From: Synoicihabitans lomoniglobus
GTDB taxonomy: Bacteria > Verrucomicrobiota > Verrucomicrobiia > Opitutales > Opitutaceae
Assembly: GCF_029023725.1 (NCBI RefSeq)
Contig: NZ_CP119075.1
Location: forward strand, 4,521,501-4,585,500
Reading direction: 5' to 3'
Length of the DNA: 64,000 nucleotides
The notes beneath the pieces were generated by a model. It saw only the letters and a list, made by a program, of their open reading frames with translations, had not been told where the DNA came from and made no database searches. Shown piece by piece: positions 27,293 through 37,338 of the stretch. A program made the translations under genes and the position numbers. How positions within the stretch are numbered: position 1 is the first letter of the stretch; each line of letters opens with the position of its first letter.

Positions 27293-28312
27293 TCAATCCG
27301 CGCGCTGGCAAAGTTGATCCATCACCCACGCCGTGCGCGCGCCGGAAACGCCCGTGCTGGGGCAGGCGTCGGCCTGGCCGCGGAGTTCATCGACAATGGT
27401 CTGAAGCAGGGGCTGTTGAATGTGGGCGGGAATATCGAACGTCATACGTTTCTGGATACCGTCGGCGGTGCGCAGCTCCACGTGGTGGCCGCTGAAACAA
27501 TCGAACTGAATCTCCCCCGCCGTGCCGACAATGGTGATGAGTTCCTCATCGGTTTGGTCCGAGGCGCAAAAACACCACGCCCCGTGGCCGAGCACCCCGC
27601 TGGCAAAGCGGAAATGGCCGACGGTCGTGTCCTCGGCCGACGTGTCGTAGGCGCCGCCCCGATTGGCGGCCAGACCACTCGCCGCCGCGATGGGACCGAG
27701 CAGGTAGTCCAGCACATCGAGCTGATGGGAACCGAGGTCGTAAAAGTAACCGCCGCCCGAGAGCTCGGGCGTGAGACGCCAGTTGGCCGGGTCGTGCGCC
27801 GCGCCCACGATGTCGGGCTTGACCGGCTTGTTGACCTTCACCTCCACGTGGGCGATCTCGCCGATCGCCCCGTCGCGCAACAGTTGTTCGATTTTGAGAA
27901 TATTGGGCAGACGGCGGCGGTAAAAGGCGACGAAGAGCGGCACTCGGGCATCGGCGCAAACCTGCACCATGCGGGCGCATTCGGCGTGGCTGCGCGCCAT
28001 GGGCTTCTCGACGTAGACGGGCTTGCCGACGGCGGCGGCCCGGCGCGTGTAATCCTCGTGGGAACCGGGCGGCGTGGCGATGTAGATGGCGTTGATGTCG
28101 GGGTCGGCGATCAACGCGTCGGCGTCATCATACCACTTCGGGACTCCGTGGCGTTTCGCGTAATCGGCCGCTTGATCGCCGCTGCGTCGCATGACCGCAA
28201 CGAGTTCGGAGCCGGCGATTTTTTGCAGCGCCGGACCACTCTTCACTTCGCAGACATCACCGACACCGATGATGCCCCAACGCACGGTTTCCAAAGGGGT
28301 AGCTAAAGCCAT
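27293..28312 (-). CDS. Gfo/Idh/MocA family NAD(P)-dependent oxidoreductase
   Basis: A 339-residue dehydrogenase. The Rossmann motif WGIIGVGDVCEVKSG is at the N-terminus, the family EKP motif (YVEKPMA) is near residue 92, and the C-terminal alpha/beta domain includes GGYFYDLGSHQLDVLDY with the conserved histidine. An ATG at 28312 was chosen over 28348 because the Rossmann strand begins ten residues after it. Substrates of the family are sugars, inositols and related polyols. It is convergent with the sialate esterase gene and co-oriented with, but 110 bp away from, the glycosyltransferases upstream. Confidence 0.93.
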   Translation of the reverse strand: MALATPLETVRWGIIGVGDVCEVKSGPALQKIAGSELVAVMRRSGDQAADYAKRHGVPKWYDDADALIADPDINAIYIATPPGSHEDYTRRAAAVGKPVYVEKPMARSHAECARMVQVCADARVPLFVAFYRRRLPNILKIEQLLRDGAIGEIAHVEVKVNKPVKPDIVGAAHDPANWRLTPELSGGGYFYDLGSHQLDVLDYLLGPIAAASGLAANRGGAYDTSAEDTTVGHFRFASGVLGHGAWCFCASDQTDEELITIVGTAGEIQFDCFSGHHVELRTADGIQKRMTFDIPAHIQQPLLQTIVDELRGQADACPSTGVSGARTAWVMDQLCQRAD

Positions 28313-28422
28313 GCGGCCCAGCAAACCCGGGACCGGTCCGCTGAGCAAGCAGCGGGCCGCCTAAACGTAAACCGGTCGGAATCGCCGCCCATCGGAGGCG
28401 CGAAGGCATGAATCGTAAACGC

Positions 28423-29367
28423 CTAACCCCGGATCGGTTTGCCGCGTAGCAGCACGCGCAGTTTTTCCACCGTGGATCGTCCTGAGAGATACAACATCAG
28501 GCTCACGATTTTCAGTCGCATCCCAAGGGAAACTTCCCCACCGGCTCGCCAAGCCCGCACATACGATCGCGGATCGAGCGCTGAGTTTCGCCAGAGTTGC
28601 ACCAGGTGCATGCGCCACGTCGCGCCATGGCAGCGCATGAAATTGATGCGGTCGCCTTCGGTTCTCAGCGTCTTGGTCAACAACTCCGCCACCCGCGATC
28701 GGCGCGGGTGGAGGGTCAGGGCGGTATCAGCATAGCCCAACCGGGCCCCACTGGCCTTCGCGCGTCGCGTCCAGTCGCCATCGCCGAAGGACATCAGTCG
28801 GGGATTGAACCCTCCGACCCGCTCGAAGAGTGACCGGCGGGCGAACAAATTGGCCGTGGCCACCACCCCGAGATTTTCGACCAGCCAGCGCTGTTTGTGC
28901 AACAAAGTGAATTCCTCCTCCAACCACTCCGCCGCATTTTTGGATCGTCCTTTCGGGTCGATATAATCCACGCGCCCCCCAAAAAGGTCGCAGTCGGAAT
29001 CGCGGATCATACGAACCCCTTCAGCCAGCCACGCCGGGGTCGGCACACAATCGGAATCGGTGAAGGCCAGCCATTCGCCACGAGCTGCCGCCACCCCGCG
29101 ATTACGGGCGCAGTAAGAGCCGACCTCCTCTTCCTGCAGCCATCGCACATCCGGGAACTCGGCCTGCAACGGAGGCAACGTCACCTCGTCGGGATCATTG
29201 TTGATGGCGATGATTTCAAACGCACTCCGCGGGTAGGTCTGCCCGCGCAAGGCCCGCAGGGTTTGCTTGAGTTGTCCAAACCCACGGTGAAACGGAACGA
29301 TGACCGACAACGTGACCGGAGCGCCGTCACCCGGGACCGGTGCCGCAATTGGGCGGGGCGGTTTCAT
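28423..29367 (-). CDS. Glycosyltransferase family 2
   Basis: A 314-residue GT-A fold transferase. The N-terminal strand VTLSVIVPFHRGFGQLKQTLRAL, the nucleotide-sugar motif FTDSDCVPTPAWL (about 103-115) and the acceptor-side FGDGDWTRRAKASG are typical of family 2. The C-terminal 70 residues are basic and may lie on the membrane (MLYLSGRSTVEKLRVLLRGK). The start codon overlaps the stop of the upstream glycosyltransferase (ATGA at 29364-29367), so the two form an operon. Acceptor and donor cannot be told from sequence; a surface glycan is likely. Confidence 0.9.
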   Translation of the reverse strand: MKPPRPIAAPVPGDGAPVTLSVIVPFHRGFGQLKQTLRALRGQTYPRSAFEIIAINNDPDEVTLPPLQAEFPDVRWLQEEEVGSYCARNRGVAAARGEWLAFTDSDCVPTPAWLAEGVRMIRDSDCDLFGGRVDYIDPKGRSKNAAEWLEEEFTLLHKQRWLVENLGVVATANLFARRSLFERVGGFNPRLMSFGDGDWTRRAKASGARLGYADTALTLHPRRSRVAELLTKTLRTEGDRINFMRCHGATWRMHLVQLWRNSALDPRSYVRAWRAGGEVSLGMRLKIVSLMLYLSGRSTVEKLRVLLRGKPIRG

Positions 29368-30239
29368 CGCGGCGGAACCACCTTCTCGACCGCACTCGTC
29401 TCACCCGGTCGGCGAAGGTCCTGCACTAGGGATTGAAACTTGCGCGCCAACTGCGAGTCGCGGCACGACACCGACATGTTACCATACGGGACGTCGGTTC
29501 CGGGCACGCCGTAACGCCACGGGAAATGACGGTAAACTTCGGCCTGCACCGCATTGCCCACGCGAAAGTAGTCCAGCCGGCGTTCCTCCGCCTCCGCCCC
29601 GCCACTGCCGTTGGAGCCGAGCCAATAGTTCATCGTATAGTGACCGCTGGTGTAACCGCGTGGGTAATGGTGCATCAACCAGCCGCAAAAGGCTTGGTCC
29701 GGACTGCGCACCTCGGGCTTAAACGGTCGGTCCCAAACGGCGATGCCACGCTTCCACACCTCCCGCCGCACGAAATAACAACTGGTGTCGATGTGATGAT
29801 AGGCTCCCGCATAAGCCGGCCAAAAACCGAGACTCTGGCAATCGTCCCGCAGCCGCTCGCCGGAATCGGCAAACACCTGACGCAGGGAATACGCCCAGTC
29901 CAGGCGATGCTCGTCGCACAAACTCAACAGTCGCGAAAAATGGTCGGGCTCGAACGTGTTGTCCTCATCCAACAACGCGACGAATTCGGTCTTCACCAAA
30001 AACGGCACCGTCAGGTAGATGAGATGGCCGTTGAACCCCTCGCCACCGGTGATCTCGGGCACCACCATGATCTGTCCGGTGAAATTGACCTCCGCCAAAA
30101 TGGCCTCGGCAGCCGCCCGACGCGCTTCACCGTCGATCACCACGAGGTGGCGGATATCGGGCTGAGTTTGGCGTTGGACACTGCGCACCGCTTCGCGCAG
30201 TCGCGGGTGTCCGGTCGTGGGGGTGATGAGCGTGATCAT
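29364..30239 (-). CDS. Glycosyltransferase-2-like protein
   Basis: A 291-residue protein with a family 2 beginning (MITLITPTTGHPRLREAVRSVQRQT) and a DxD-like motif in LLDEDNTFEPDHF (about 101-113). The ATG at 30239 is used; a longer frame to 30374 adds 45 proline-rich residues with no family similarity. The second half (GFWPAYAGAYHHIDTSCYFVRREVW, SPDQAFCGWLMHHYPRG) resembles the acceptor-binding half of GT-A enzymes. It overlaps the next gene downstream by 4 bp. Confidence 0.85.
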   Translation of the reverse strand: MITLITPTTGHPRLREAVRSVQRQTQPDIRHLVVIDGEARRAAAEAILAEVNFTGQIMVVPEITGGEGFNGHLIYLTVPFLVKTEFVALLDEDNTFEPDHFSRLLSLCDEHRLDWAYSLRQVFADSGERLRDDCQSLGFWPAYAGAYHHIDTSCYFVRREVWKRGIAVWDRPFKPEVRSPDQAFCGWLMHHYPRGYTSGHYTMNYWLGSNGSGGAEAEERRLDYFRVGNAVQAEVYRHFPWRYGVPGTDVPYGNMSVSCRDSQLARKFQSLVQDLRRPGETSAVEKVVPPR

Positions 30240-30443
30240 ACGGCTGATCTGGAATGGGGCAATCGCGTCAGCTACGCCGACGATGGGGAGCGGCGGAAAG
30301 GGGTAAGGGGGACACTGGTTTTGCGGGGCAATCAGTTCGCGGCAAGCGCCATGTGCGCAACTCGATTGCAGCACGCCCCCCTTCGTCGGCTCCGCCCGCT
30401 CGATTTCTCCCGCCCGGGTCGCCGGTCAATAGTTTTACCATCT

Positions 30444-30462
30444 AATTGGCTATTCCCCAATT
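30444..30462. promoter_or_regulatory. AATTGG-N7-CCAATT palindrome in a divergent promoter region
   Basis: The 298-bp gap (30240-30537) between the glycosyltransferase pair and the permease contains a local A/T-rich patch with this 6-bp-arm palindrome. It is about 75 bp before the permease start and could be an operator. The arms are short, so chance is possible. Nothing else is visible in the gap. Confidence 0.3.
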
Positions 30463-30537
30463 GCTTGTATGCGGACCTCCTTACAGAAGGCCAACACGTG
30501 ATCCATTTATTTGGTTCATACTCGCGAATTTACCCCC

Positions 30538-32952
30538 GTGCTTCGCCCCGCTCTACAACGTCTGGTTGCCGCCCCCGGGTTCACCGTCACCACTTTGCTG
30601 ATACTGCTCCTCGGCATCGGGGTAAACGTGTGCATGTTCAGCGTGGTCGACGCCCTGATCTATCGACAGGCCCCCTACCCCCGGGCCGAGGAACTCGTGC
30701 TCCTTTCGCGCCACACCCGGACGGATCGCACGAAGGAATTCACCGCGGCGGAATTTCGTGATTTGCAGGATCAGCTGGGCGAAACCGCGTCGACTTTCGC
30801 CTTTTCGCGGCACCGCGCCACGTTGTCGGTGGATGCGCAATCGGACGAACACGTCGACACCGTGCTCGGCACGCCGGAGCTCCTGGCCACCCTCGAGACC
30901 GCGCCGCAGATCGGTCGGACCTTCACGGTCGCGGATGTGGCAAATGGACGCAGCGATGTCGCGCTGATCAGTCACGCTTTTTGGCAACAACGCTTTGGCA
31001 TGGATCCCCATATCATCGGGCGCGTGGTGCGGCTTGACGACGAACCCGTCACCCTCATCGGCGTCTTGCCCGCCGCGTTCGCGTGGCCCAAATTGTGGGG
31101 AACCGTGCAAATCTGGCGGCCCGTGGATCTCACCGTCGCGGCGTGGGCCGAACACCCCTCGCGCGAATTCTCCCTGATTGCCCGGCTGCGCGCGGACACC
31201 CCTCGCACGCAAATCGAGGCGGCGCTCGACACCCTCGCCACCACCCAACGTGCGAATTATCCGCAGCGCTACCCCCACCCGTTTCGTTTTCAAGCCGAGC
31301 CACTGCAAATCGCGCTGACCCACCGCCTCACCGGCCAGGTTTCCTGGTTGCTGACCGGACTCGCGGGCTTCGTGCTCCTCATCGCCTGCGCCAACCTCGC
31401 GAACCTCCAGCTCGCCCGATCGAGCGAACGCACCAAGGAATTTGCCATTCGTCTGGCCCTGGGTTCGAGCCGACGACAACTACTGCGTGACCAGCTCATG
31501 GAACCGCTGCTGCTGGCGGTCGGCGGCGGATTACTCGGCCTCGGGCTGGCCGCCTGGCTCAACCAGGAAATCGCCCGGCGACTGCTCGTGCGCGGGTCGG
31601 CTCAGCCCTTGGCGCTGGAACTGAATGCGCCGATCATCTCCGCCGCCTTGCTCCTCGCGCTGCTCACCGGCCTGGCCTTTGGCCTCGGGCCGGCGTGGAT
31701 GAGCACCCGGATCGACCCGAACTCCGCGCTCAAAAGCCAGGGACGCTCGTCCTCCGGCAATCGTCAGGCCCGCCGGACGCGTCACGCGCTCATCGTGGTC
31801 GAAATCGCGCTCGCGCTCATTCTGTTGGGCGGAGCCGCCACCATGCAGCGCGGCTTCGCCAATTTCACCACCCAAGATCCCGGATGGGATGCGAACCACG
31901 TGCTGAGCGTGCCGCTGCCCCTGGCCGCAACCACCTACGCGACCCGAGCTCAACGTCTCCAGCTGTTCGAGCTGCTCGAATACGAACTGCCGCGGCTGCC
32001 GGGCGTCGCCGAAGCGGCCGTATCCACGTCGCTGCCCACCTTCGGCTACTCCAGTGAGCGACGGGTGCTGGTGCCGGGACAGGATCCGACCAACGCTGAG
32101 AACCTCCCGGTGGCGTTTCACGTGGTCGTATCGTCCCGCTACTTCGCCACGCTCGGGTTGGCGCCGGTCCAGGGCCAAACATTTCGATCCCATATCGGGC
32201 CCACCGATCCGCGCGTCGTGGTCATCAACGTTGCTCTGGCCCGCCGACTTTGGCCGCACGAAAATCCCATCGGCCAAAAACTCGCGAGTATGGAGAACAA
32301 TGTGCCGGTCTGGGCCGAGGTCATTGGCGTGGTCGGCGACGTGCAGACCGTCGCGTCACTCGACGAGCGGGCGACGCCGTTCACCGTCTACAAGCCCATA
32401 GCCCACGAAAATTGGGATTGGGTGCTGCTCGCGCTCCGGAGCGATCGACCCGCCGCTCAAATCGAACCGGTGCGCCAGGCCCTCCACCGCCTCGCCCCCG
32501 GACTCTTGGCGGAAAATCTGGCCACCACCGATCAACTGCTGGAGCGGAGCCTGCACAACCTGAAAATTGCCGCCCATATTCTGAATCTGTTCGGCCTGCT
32601 CGGGGTGGGACTGGCCACGGTGGGGATCTACGGCGTGGTGGCCCACCTCGTCGCGCAGCGCACGCACGAGTTCGGCATCCGCATGGCGTTGGGGGCCCGC
32701 CCCCGCGATATTGTCATCCTCGTCATGCGCCAAGGTGCTCGTCTCATCGCCGTGGGGGTGGTGCTGGGTCTGGCCGGGGCCGTCGCACTCAATGTGGTTT
32801 TGCATCGCCTCATGCCGCGGTTTACTGAAATCGATCCCCTTGCCCTGCTCGGCGTGGCGGTCTTTTTATCGGCGGTGGCCTTGGTCGCCTGCCTCGTGCC
32901 CGCCCGTCGTGTTACCCGCGTCCACCCCTCGGTCGCGTTGCACGAAGATTAG
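30538..32952 (+). CDS. FtsX-family ABC transporter permease (MacB-like, duplicated-orphan type)
   Basis: An 804-residue inner-membrane protein built from two MacB/FtsX units. The N-terminal helix (VTTLLILLLGIGVNVCMFSVVDAL) is followed by a periplasmic MacB domain, then three helices near 270-400 (LLTGLAGFVLLIACANLANLQLARS), a second periplasmic domain, and three C-terminal helices ending VACLVPARRVTRVHP. No matching ATPase gene adjoins it, which fits 'orphan' permeases of Acidobacteria and Verrucomicrobia. The start is uncertain: GTG 30538 aligns with the usual LRxALxRLxxxPGFT opening, while TTG 30511 would add nine residues. Neither has a good ribosome binding site. Confidence 0.88.
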   Translation: MLRPALQRLVAAPGFTVTTLLILLLGIGVNVCMFSVVDALIYRQAPYPRAEELVLLSRHTRTDRTKEFTAAEFRDLQDQLGETASTFAFSRHRATLSVDAQSDEHVDTVLGTPELLATLETAPQIGRTFTVADVANGRSDVALISHAFWQQRFGMDPHIIGRVVRLDDEPVTLIGVLPAAFAWPKLWGTVQIWRPVDLTVAAWAEHPSREFSLIARLRADTPRTQIEAALDTLATTQRANYPQRYPHPFRFQAEPLQIALTHRLTGQVSWLLTGLAGFVLLIACANLANLQLARSSERTKEFAIRLALGSSRRQLLRDQLMEPLLLAVGGGLLGLGLAAWLNQEIARRLLVRGSAQPLALELNAPIISAALLLALLTGLAFGLGPAWMSTRIDPNSALKSQGRSSSGNRQARRTRHALIVVEIALALILLGGAATMQRGFANFTTQDPGWDANHVLSVPLPLAATTYATRAQRLQLFELLEYELPRLPGVAEAAVSTSLPTFGYSSERRVLVPGQDPTNAENLPVAFHVVVSSRYFATLGLAPVQGQTFRSHIGPTDPRVVVINVALARRLWPHENPIGQKLASMENNVPVWAEVIGVVGDVQTVASLDERATPFTVYKPIAHENWDWVLLALRSDRPAAQIEPVRQALHRLAPGLLAENLATTDQLLERSLHNLKIAAHILNLFGLLGVGLATVGIYGVVAHLVAQRTHEFGIRMALGARPRDIVILVMRQGARLIAVGVVLGLAGAVALNVVLHRLMPRFTEIDPLALLGVAVFLSAVALVACLVPARRVTRVHPSVALHED

Positions 32953-33013
32953 CCCCCGCCCCCCCCTTTCACCGTTGCCTCCTTCGCCCCCTTCACCGTC
33001 CCGCCCGGCCGGG

Positions 33014-34123
33014 ATGAGATTCAAACTCACCGGCCTGCTGCTGCGATCCCGCCTCGTGCCGATGCCCATCAAGGCCCGCCTCGCCGCTCGGGCGCCGTTG
33101 AATCCGGGGGGAGTCAGCGCCTTCATGTTGCAGGCCCCGAGCCGGATCGGTCGGCACGTGGCCAAAGGCGTGTTGGTGCTCAACCAAGTCGACCAGGTCC
33201 TCCAACTCCACCCCGAGCTGAAAGCGCTGTTCCTGCTGGTCGAACGCAAGGGGTGGCACGGACCCAACACCTCCGTCGCGGCGGATATCAAACTGGTCGA
33301 GGACAGCAGCACCCTGCCCCTGATCCGGAGTTGTTTCCCTCGAGCGGTTTTGATCGAAGCCTCCGGCGGCGACTTCGTGGACGAGCAGGCGTTTCGGCCA
33401 CTCGACGTCTCCCCCGATTTCGATGTGATTCAAATCGCCTGTTGGAGCCCGCGCAAACGCATCGAGCTCATGATCGACGCCGCCGCCCGCCTGCCGAACG
33501 TGCGGTTCGTGCACTTCGGTCACTTCGAACACGGGGGCAGCGCCGACGAGCAGGCCTACCGTCAGGACTGTCTGGATCGCGCCCGGCGCCAAGCGCCCAA
33601 TATTCATTTCCCCTATCCCGACCCTCAGGGAGACTCTCCCCCGCCTCATGACAAAACCTCGATCAACGCCTGGATCAATCGGGCCCGTATCGGGTTACTC
33701 ACTACTCATCTCGAGGGACACCCGCGTTTCAAAATGGAATGTTTGGCGGCCGATCGCCCGATGTTGATTCCGACCGACACCTCGGTGCCCACCCGCAAAC
33801 ACGTCACCGCAGAAACCGGCCGACTTTTCGATCCCACCGCCACTGCCCTGGCCGAGGCCATTCCCGCGATGTTGGACACCCTCGGCACCTTCGCGCCCCG
33901 CGACTACGTGCTCGCGCACTCCGGTCGCACGAACACCCTGCGCGAACTGCGCGCCGCGCTCGCATCACTCGCGGGCCGCGGCGTCCCCGCTAAACATTAC
34001 GACACCGTCGACTGGGATGGCCGCAACCAGAACCTCCGGTGGGGCGACTCTGCCATGACGCTCCTGGCCGAACTCCTCTCCACCTATCGCCCCCTGCTCC
34101 CGGCCCGCCATCGCCGCGGCTAA
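33014..34123 (+). CDS. Glycosyltransferase group 1-like protein
   Basis: A 369-residue protein with GT-B features. The second half resembles a GT4 domain: DVIQIACWSPRKRIELMIDAAARLP (about 140-165), VRFVHFGHFE, then INRARIGLLTTHLEGHPRFKMECLAADRPML (about 225-255), which matches the nucleotide-sugar-binding region, and a final GRLFDPTATALAEAI. The ATG at 33014 is used; upstream in-frame sequence is a proline-rich shadow of the permease 3' end. It follows the permease by 61 bp and precedes the ABC exporter by 34 bp, suggesting one transcription unit for glycan synthesis or export. Confidence 0.8.
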   Translation: MRFKLTGLLLRSRLVPMPIKARLAARAPLNPGGVSAFMLQAPSRIGRHVAKGVLVLNQVDQVLQLHPELKALFLLVERKGWHGPNTSVAADIKLVEDSSTLPLIRSCFPRAVLIEASGGDFVDEQAFRPLDVSPDFDVIQIACWSPRKRIELMIDAAARLPNVRFVHFGHFEHGGSADEQAYRQDCLDRARRQAPNIHFPYPDPQGDSPPPHDKTSINAWINRARIGLLTTHLEGHPRFKMECLAADRPMLIPTDTSVPTRKHVTAETGRLFDPTATALAEAIPAMLDTLGTFAPRDYVLAHSGRTNTLRELRAALASLAGRGVPAKHYDTVDWDGRNQNLRWGDSAMTLLAELLSTYRPLLPARHRRG

Positions 34124-34157
34124 AAAGAGTGGAGTCGCCACTGTCCGTTCCCGCCTC

Positions 34158-35957
34158 GTGAAGACTTCCTTCGCAACTTTCTGGTCCGAGCTGCGCAAAA
34201 GCCGCACCGAGCTGGCATCCTGCTGGGACCTGCTGCACCCCTTTCGCGCCAAGATCGCGTTCGTGCTCGCGCTCTCCGCATTGGTTACGGCCGCCGACTT
34301 GGCCCGGCCCATCATCTATCGCTGGGTCATTGATCATATCGCGCTCGCACCGGAGCTTTCCGTCGACCACCGCGTGACCATGCTCATCCAGGTCGGGCTG
34401 GCCCTGGGTCTGGTGCTGGTCTTCGGGTGGGGCTGCGACTACGTCCGCGCCTTCCAGGGGGCCGCGCTAAACTACCGCGTGACCGAACGACTGCGTCTGC
34501 GCGTCTTGAAACGATTGCTGCGACTGCGCCTCGACGCCCTCGGCAAACTCACCACCGGCGGCATGGTCGCCCGGCTCAATCACGACACCTCGGTCCTCAG
34601 CCAGATCGTGCATCGCGCCCTGCTCGAACCCGCCAACGCCATCCTGCAGATCGTCGCCACCCTCGGCGCGATCTTCTTCGTCAACCAGACCTTGTTCGTC
34701 ATCGGCCTGATCGTGGTCGTGCCGTTGGTTGCGCTGACGCATACGATTTCCGTGCGTGCGCGCCCGTATTTTGACGCCGTGCTGCGCAATCAGGCCGAGT
34801 TGGCCGCGTGCACCGCCGAGACGTTTGCGGGACTCAAAACCACGCGCATTCATCGCCGCGAAAAAGAACGGGAGCGCACTTACACCCGGGTGTTGCATGC
34901 GCTGACCCGCAACGCCCTCAAGGCCAAAAAATTCCAGATCATTTTGGAAAGCGGATGGATGTTTCTCGGGGCCATCGTGCAGCTCGTCATCATCGTCATT
35001 GGCAGTCTGTTGGTCGTAAAGGACCTCGCCACTTTGGGTGATGTCATGGCGATCACCATGCTGGCGGTGCGCCTGTTCTCCCCTTTCAGCAAACTCGCGC
35101 GCTCATTCGATCAATTGCAGGAAAACTTTTCCGCGCTGCACCGCATTACGGATCTGCTCAATCAACCCGTCGAAGACACCGGCCCGTCATCGCGGCGGCG
35201 GGCACCTGCTGTAATCGACCATATCACGCTGCACGGGCTCTCGTTCCGTCACGCCGACAACGCCCACGATACCCTGTCCGAGATTTCGTGCCAAATCACC
35301 GGAGGCGAAACCGTGGCCATCGTCGGCCGCAGCGGCGCGGGAAAAACCACCCTGCTGGAACTGCTTTCCCGCCTGCACGAACCGAGCCATGGTCACATTG
35401 CCATCAACGGTGAGCCGCTCGATTCCTACTCGCTGACCAGTTTCCGCCGCATCGTGGGTCTGGTGGAACAGGATGTCTTCCTGTTTTCGAACACGGTGCG
35501 CGCCAACATCGCCTACGGTCGGCCGCATGCCACCGACGCCGAAATCGAAGCGGCCGCCCGCCGCGCCCACGCCCATGATTTCATCGAGAAACTTCCCCAA
35601 GGTTACGACACCTTGGTGGGCGAAAGTGGCGGCACACTCTCCGGCGGACAACGTCAGCGCCTCGGCATCGCGCGCGCGTTTTTAATTAATCCGCAGATCC
35701 TGCTCCTCGATGAAGCCACGAGCCAGCTCGACATCGAGAGCGAAGAGAAAATCCGTCAGGCCCTCGCCGAACTCGTGCGCGGTCGCACCACCTTCATTGT
35801 CGCGCATCGCCTCAGCACCATCACCAACGCCGATCGCATCTTGGTAATGGACGAGGGACGTATCTGCGAAACGGGCACGCACGAAGAACTGCTGGCGCGC
35901 AAGGGGTTCTATCACCGCACCGTTGAGATCCATCGCGAAGCGACCGCTCCGCGCTGA
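34158..35957 (+). CDS. ABC transporter, fused permease and ATP-binding protein (MsbA-like exporter)
   Basis: A 599-residue half-exporter. Six membrane helices fall within about 35-330. The nucleotide-binding domain has Walker A GRSGAGKTT (Lys396), the LSGGQ signature, LLLDEATSQLD as Walker B and an H-loop in IVAHRLST. The start is GTG 34158. Substrate is unknown; lipid-linked glycans or peptides are exported by relatives, and the adjacent glycosyltransferase gene favours a glycan or lipid. The stop codon lies inside the loop of a strong hairpin. Confidence 0.93.
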   Translation: MKTSFATFWSELRKSRTELASCWDLLHPFRAKIAFVLALSALVTAADLARPIIYRWVIDHIALAPELSVDHRVTMLIQVGLALGLVLVFGWGCDYVRAFQGAALNYRVTERLRLRVLKRLLRLRLDALGKLTTGGMVARLNHDTSVLSQIVHRALLEPANAILQIVATLGAIFFVNQTLFVIGLIVVVPLVALTHTISVRARPYFDAVLRNQAELAACTAETFAGLKTTRIHRREKERERTYTRVLHALTRNALKAKKFQIILESGWMFLGAIVQLVIIVIGSLLVVKDLATLGDVMAITMLAVRLFSPFSKLARSFDQLQENFSALHRITDLLNQPVEDTGPSSRRRAPAVIDHITLHGLSFRHADNAHDTLSEISCQITGGETVAIVGRSGAGKTTLLELLSRLHEPSHGHIAINGEPLDSYSLTSFRRIVGLVEQDVFLFSNTVRANIAYGRPHATDAEIEAAARRAHAHDFIEKLPQGYDTLVGESGGTLSGGQRQRLGIARAFLINPQILLLDEATSQLDIESEEKIRQALAELVRGRTTFIVAHRLSTITNADRILVMDEGRICETGTHEELLARKGFYHRTVEIHREATAPR

Positions 35958-35972
35958 GGGCGGAGCGGTCGC
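35940..35972. terminator. Strong bidirectional hairpin between convergent genes
   Basis: A perfect 13-bp stem (35940-35952 with 35960-35972, arms gcgaccgctccgc / gcggagcggtcgc) closes a 7-base loop that contains the TGA stop of the ABC exporter. It lies between convergent genes 37 bp apart and could stop transcripts from both sides, though neither side has a T tract. Confidence 0.7.
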
Positions 35973-35994
35973 GGACTGCGATCGATTAACGGCT

Positions 35995-37221
35995 TTACGC
36001 GAGCGCTTCCGCGATGCGCTTGAGCGCCTTCTCGACGTTGGCGCGCGAGTTGAACGCGCTGATGCGCACGTGACCTTCGCCGCAGGTGCCGAAACCCGCG
36101 CCCGGCGTGCACACCACACCGGCTTTGTTCAGCAGCAGGTCGAAAAATTCCCACGAGTCACGGCCGGTGTTGATCCAGATGTAAGGCGCGTTGTCACCGC
36201 CCACGCAGCTGAAACCGAGATCGGTCATGGCCGTGCGGATGAGCGCGGCGTTTTCCAGATAGAAATCGGTTTTCTCCTTCACCTGCGCCTGCCCTTCGGC
36301 GGAGTAGATCGCGGCGGCGGCGAGCTGCACCGGGTAGGAGACGCCGTTGAACTTGGTGGCTTGGCGGCGGTTCCACAACGCGTGCACCGAGTGGGCCTGG
36401 CCGGTGGAGTCGAAAGCTTGCAGCTTCTTCGGCACGACGGTGTAGGCGCAACGCGTGCCCGTGAAACCGGCGGTCTTGGAAAAACTGCGGAACTCGATCG
36501 CCACTTCGTCGGCCCCCGGGATCTCGTAGATCGAGCGCGGAATCGATTCGTCGCGGATGAAGGCCACGTAAGCCGCGTCGAACAAAATGATCGACTGGTT
36601 GGCCTTCGCGTAAGCCACCCAGGCGGCGAGCTGCTCGCGGGTCGCGACTGCACCAGTGGGATTATTGGGGAAGCAGAGATAGATGAGGTCGGTCGGCTCG
36701 GTCGGGATCGCCGGCACGTAGTTGTTCTCGGGCGTGCAATCGAGATACGTCACGCCCTGGTAACGCTGATCGACGTTGGGACCGGTGCGACCCGCCATGA
36801 CGTTGGTGTCGATGTAGACCGGGTAAACGGGGTCGGGAATGGCGAGCTTCAGGCCATCCTCGGCGAAGATTTCCTGGATGTTGGCACTGTCACACTTCGC
36901 GCCGTCGGATACGAAAATCTCATCGGCGGTGATCGCGCAATCACGGCTGGCATAGTCACCCGCGGCGATGGCCTCGCGGAGGAACTTGTAACCCTGCTCC
37001 GGGCCGTAGCCCTTGAAGGACTCGCGCTTCGACAATTCGTCGGCGCCCTGGTGCAGCGCTTTGACGCAAACATCCGGCAAAGGCTCGGTCACGTCGCCGA
37101 TACCGAGACGGATGATCGGCTTGTCCGGGTTGGCCTCGACGTAGGCGCTGACGCGCTTGGAGATGTCGGCGAAGAGGTAGGAAGCTTTCAGCTTCAGGTA
37201 GTTTTCGTTGATGCGAATCAT
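35995..37221 (-). CDS. dapL: LL-diaminopimelate aminotransferase
   Basis: PLP-dependent enzyme that converts tetrahydrodipicolinate directly to LL-diaminopimelate for lysine and peptidoglycan synthesis. This one-step route is characteristic of Chlamydiae, Verrucomicrobia, cyanobacteria and plants. It has 408 residues, the usual family length. Visible features are [20 protein letters not shown] at the start, [11 protein letters not shown] (about 182-192), and the PLP lysine in [12 protein letters not shown] (Lys249). The ATG at 37221 was chosen because it opens this conserved sequence; a frame running further upstream is antisense to panC. Divergent from panC. Confidence 0.96.
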   Translation of the reverse strand: MIRINENYLKLKASYLFADISKRVSAYVEANPDKPIIRLGIGDVTEPLPDVCVKALHQGADELSKRESFKGYGPEQGYKFLREAIAAGDYASRDCAITADEIFVSDGAKCDSANIQEIFAEDGLKLAIPDPVYPVYIDTNVMAGRTGPNVDQRYQGVTYLDCTPENNYVPAIPTEPTDLIYLCFPNNPTGAVATREQLAAWVAYAKANQSIILFDAAYVAFIRDESIPRSIYEIPGADEVAIEFRSFSKTAGFTGTRCAYTVVPKKLQAFDSTGQAHSVHALWNRRQATKFNGVSYPVQLAAAAIYSAEGQAQVKEKTDFYLENAALIRTAMTDLGFSCVGGDNAPYIWINTGRDSWEFFDLLLNKAGVVCTPGAGFGTCGEGHVRISAFNSRANVEKALKRIAEALA

Positions 37222-37249
37222 GGGAAAGAGATGGGGGTGGGTGAGATCG

Positions 37250-37269
37250 GCCCGATCAATGGATCGGGC
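37250..37269. promoter_or_regulatory. Hairpin in the dapL-panC divergent promoter region
   Basis: A perfect 8-bp stem with a 4-base loop (gcccgatc-aatg-gatcgggc) in the 117-bp gap between dapL and panC, 28 bp from the dapL start. It could be an operator or a leader hairpin of dapL. Confidence 0.4.
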
Positions 37270-37338
37270 AAAAACTTGAATAAGTCCGGCGCTCGGAGTG
37301 AGATCAAGCCCACTTCGGTCGTTCCCCGATTCCGTCCT

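Noticed and set aside
35923..37338. Upstream extension of panC
   Set aside because: Antisense to dapL; PanC begins at 37339.
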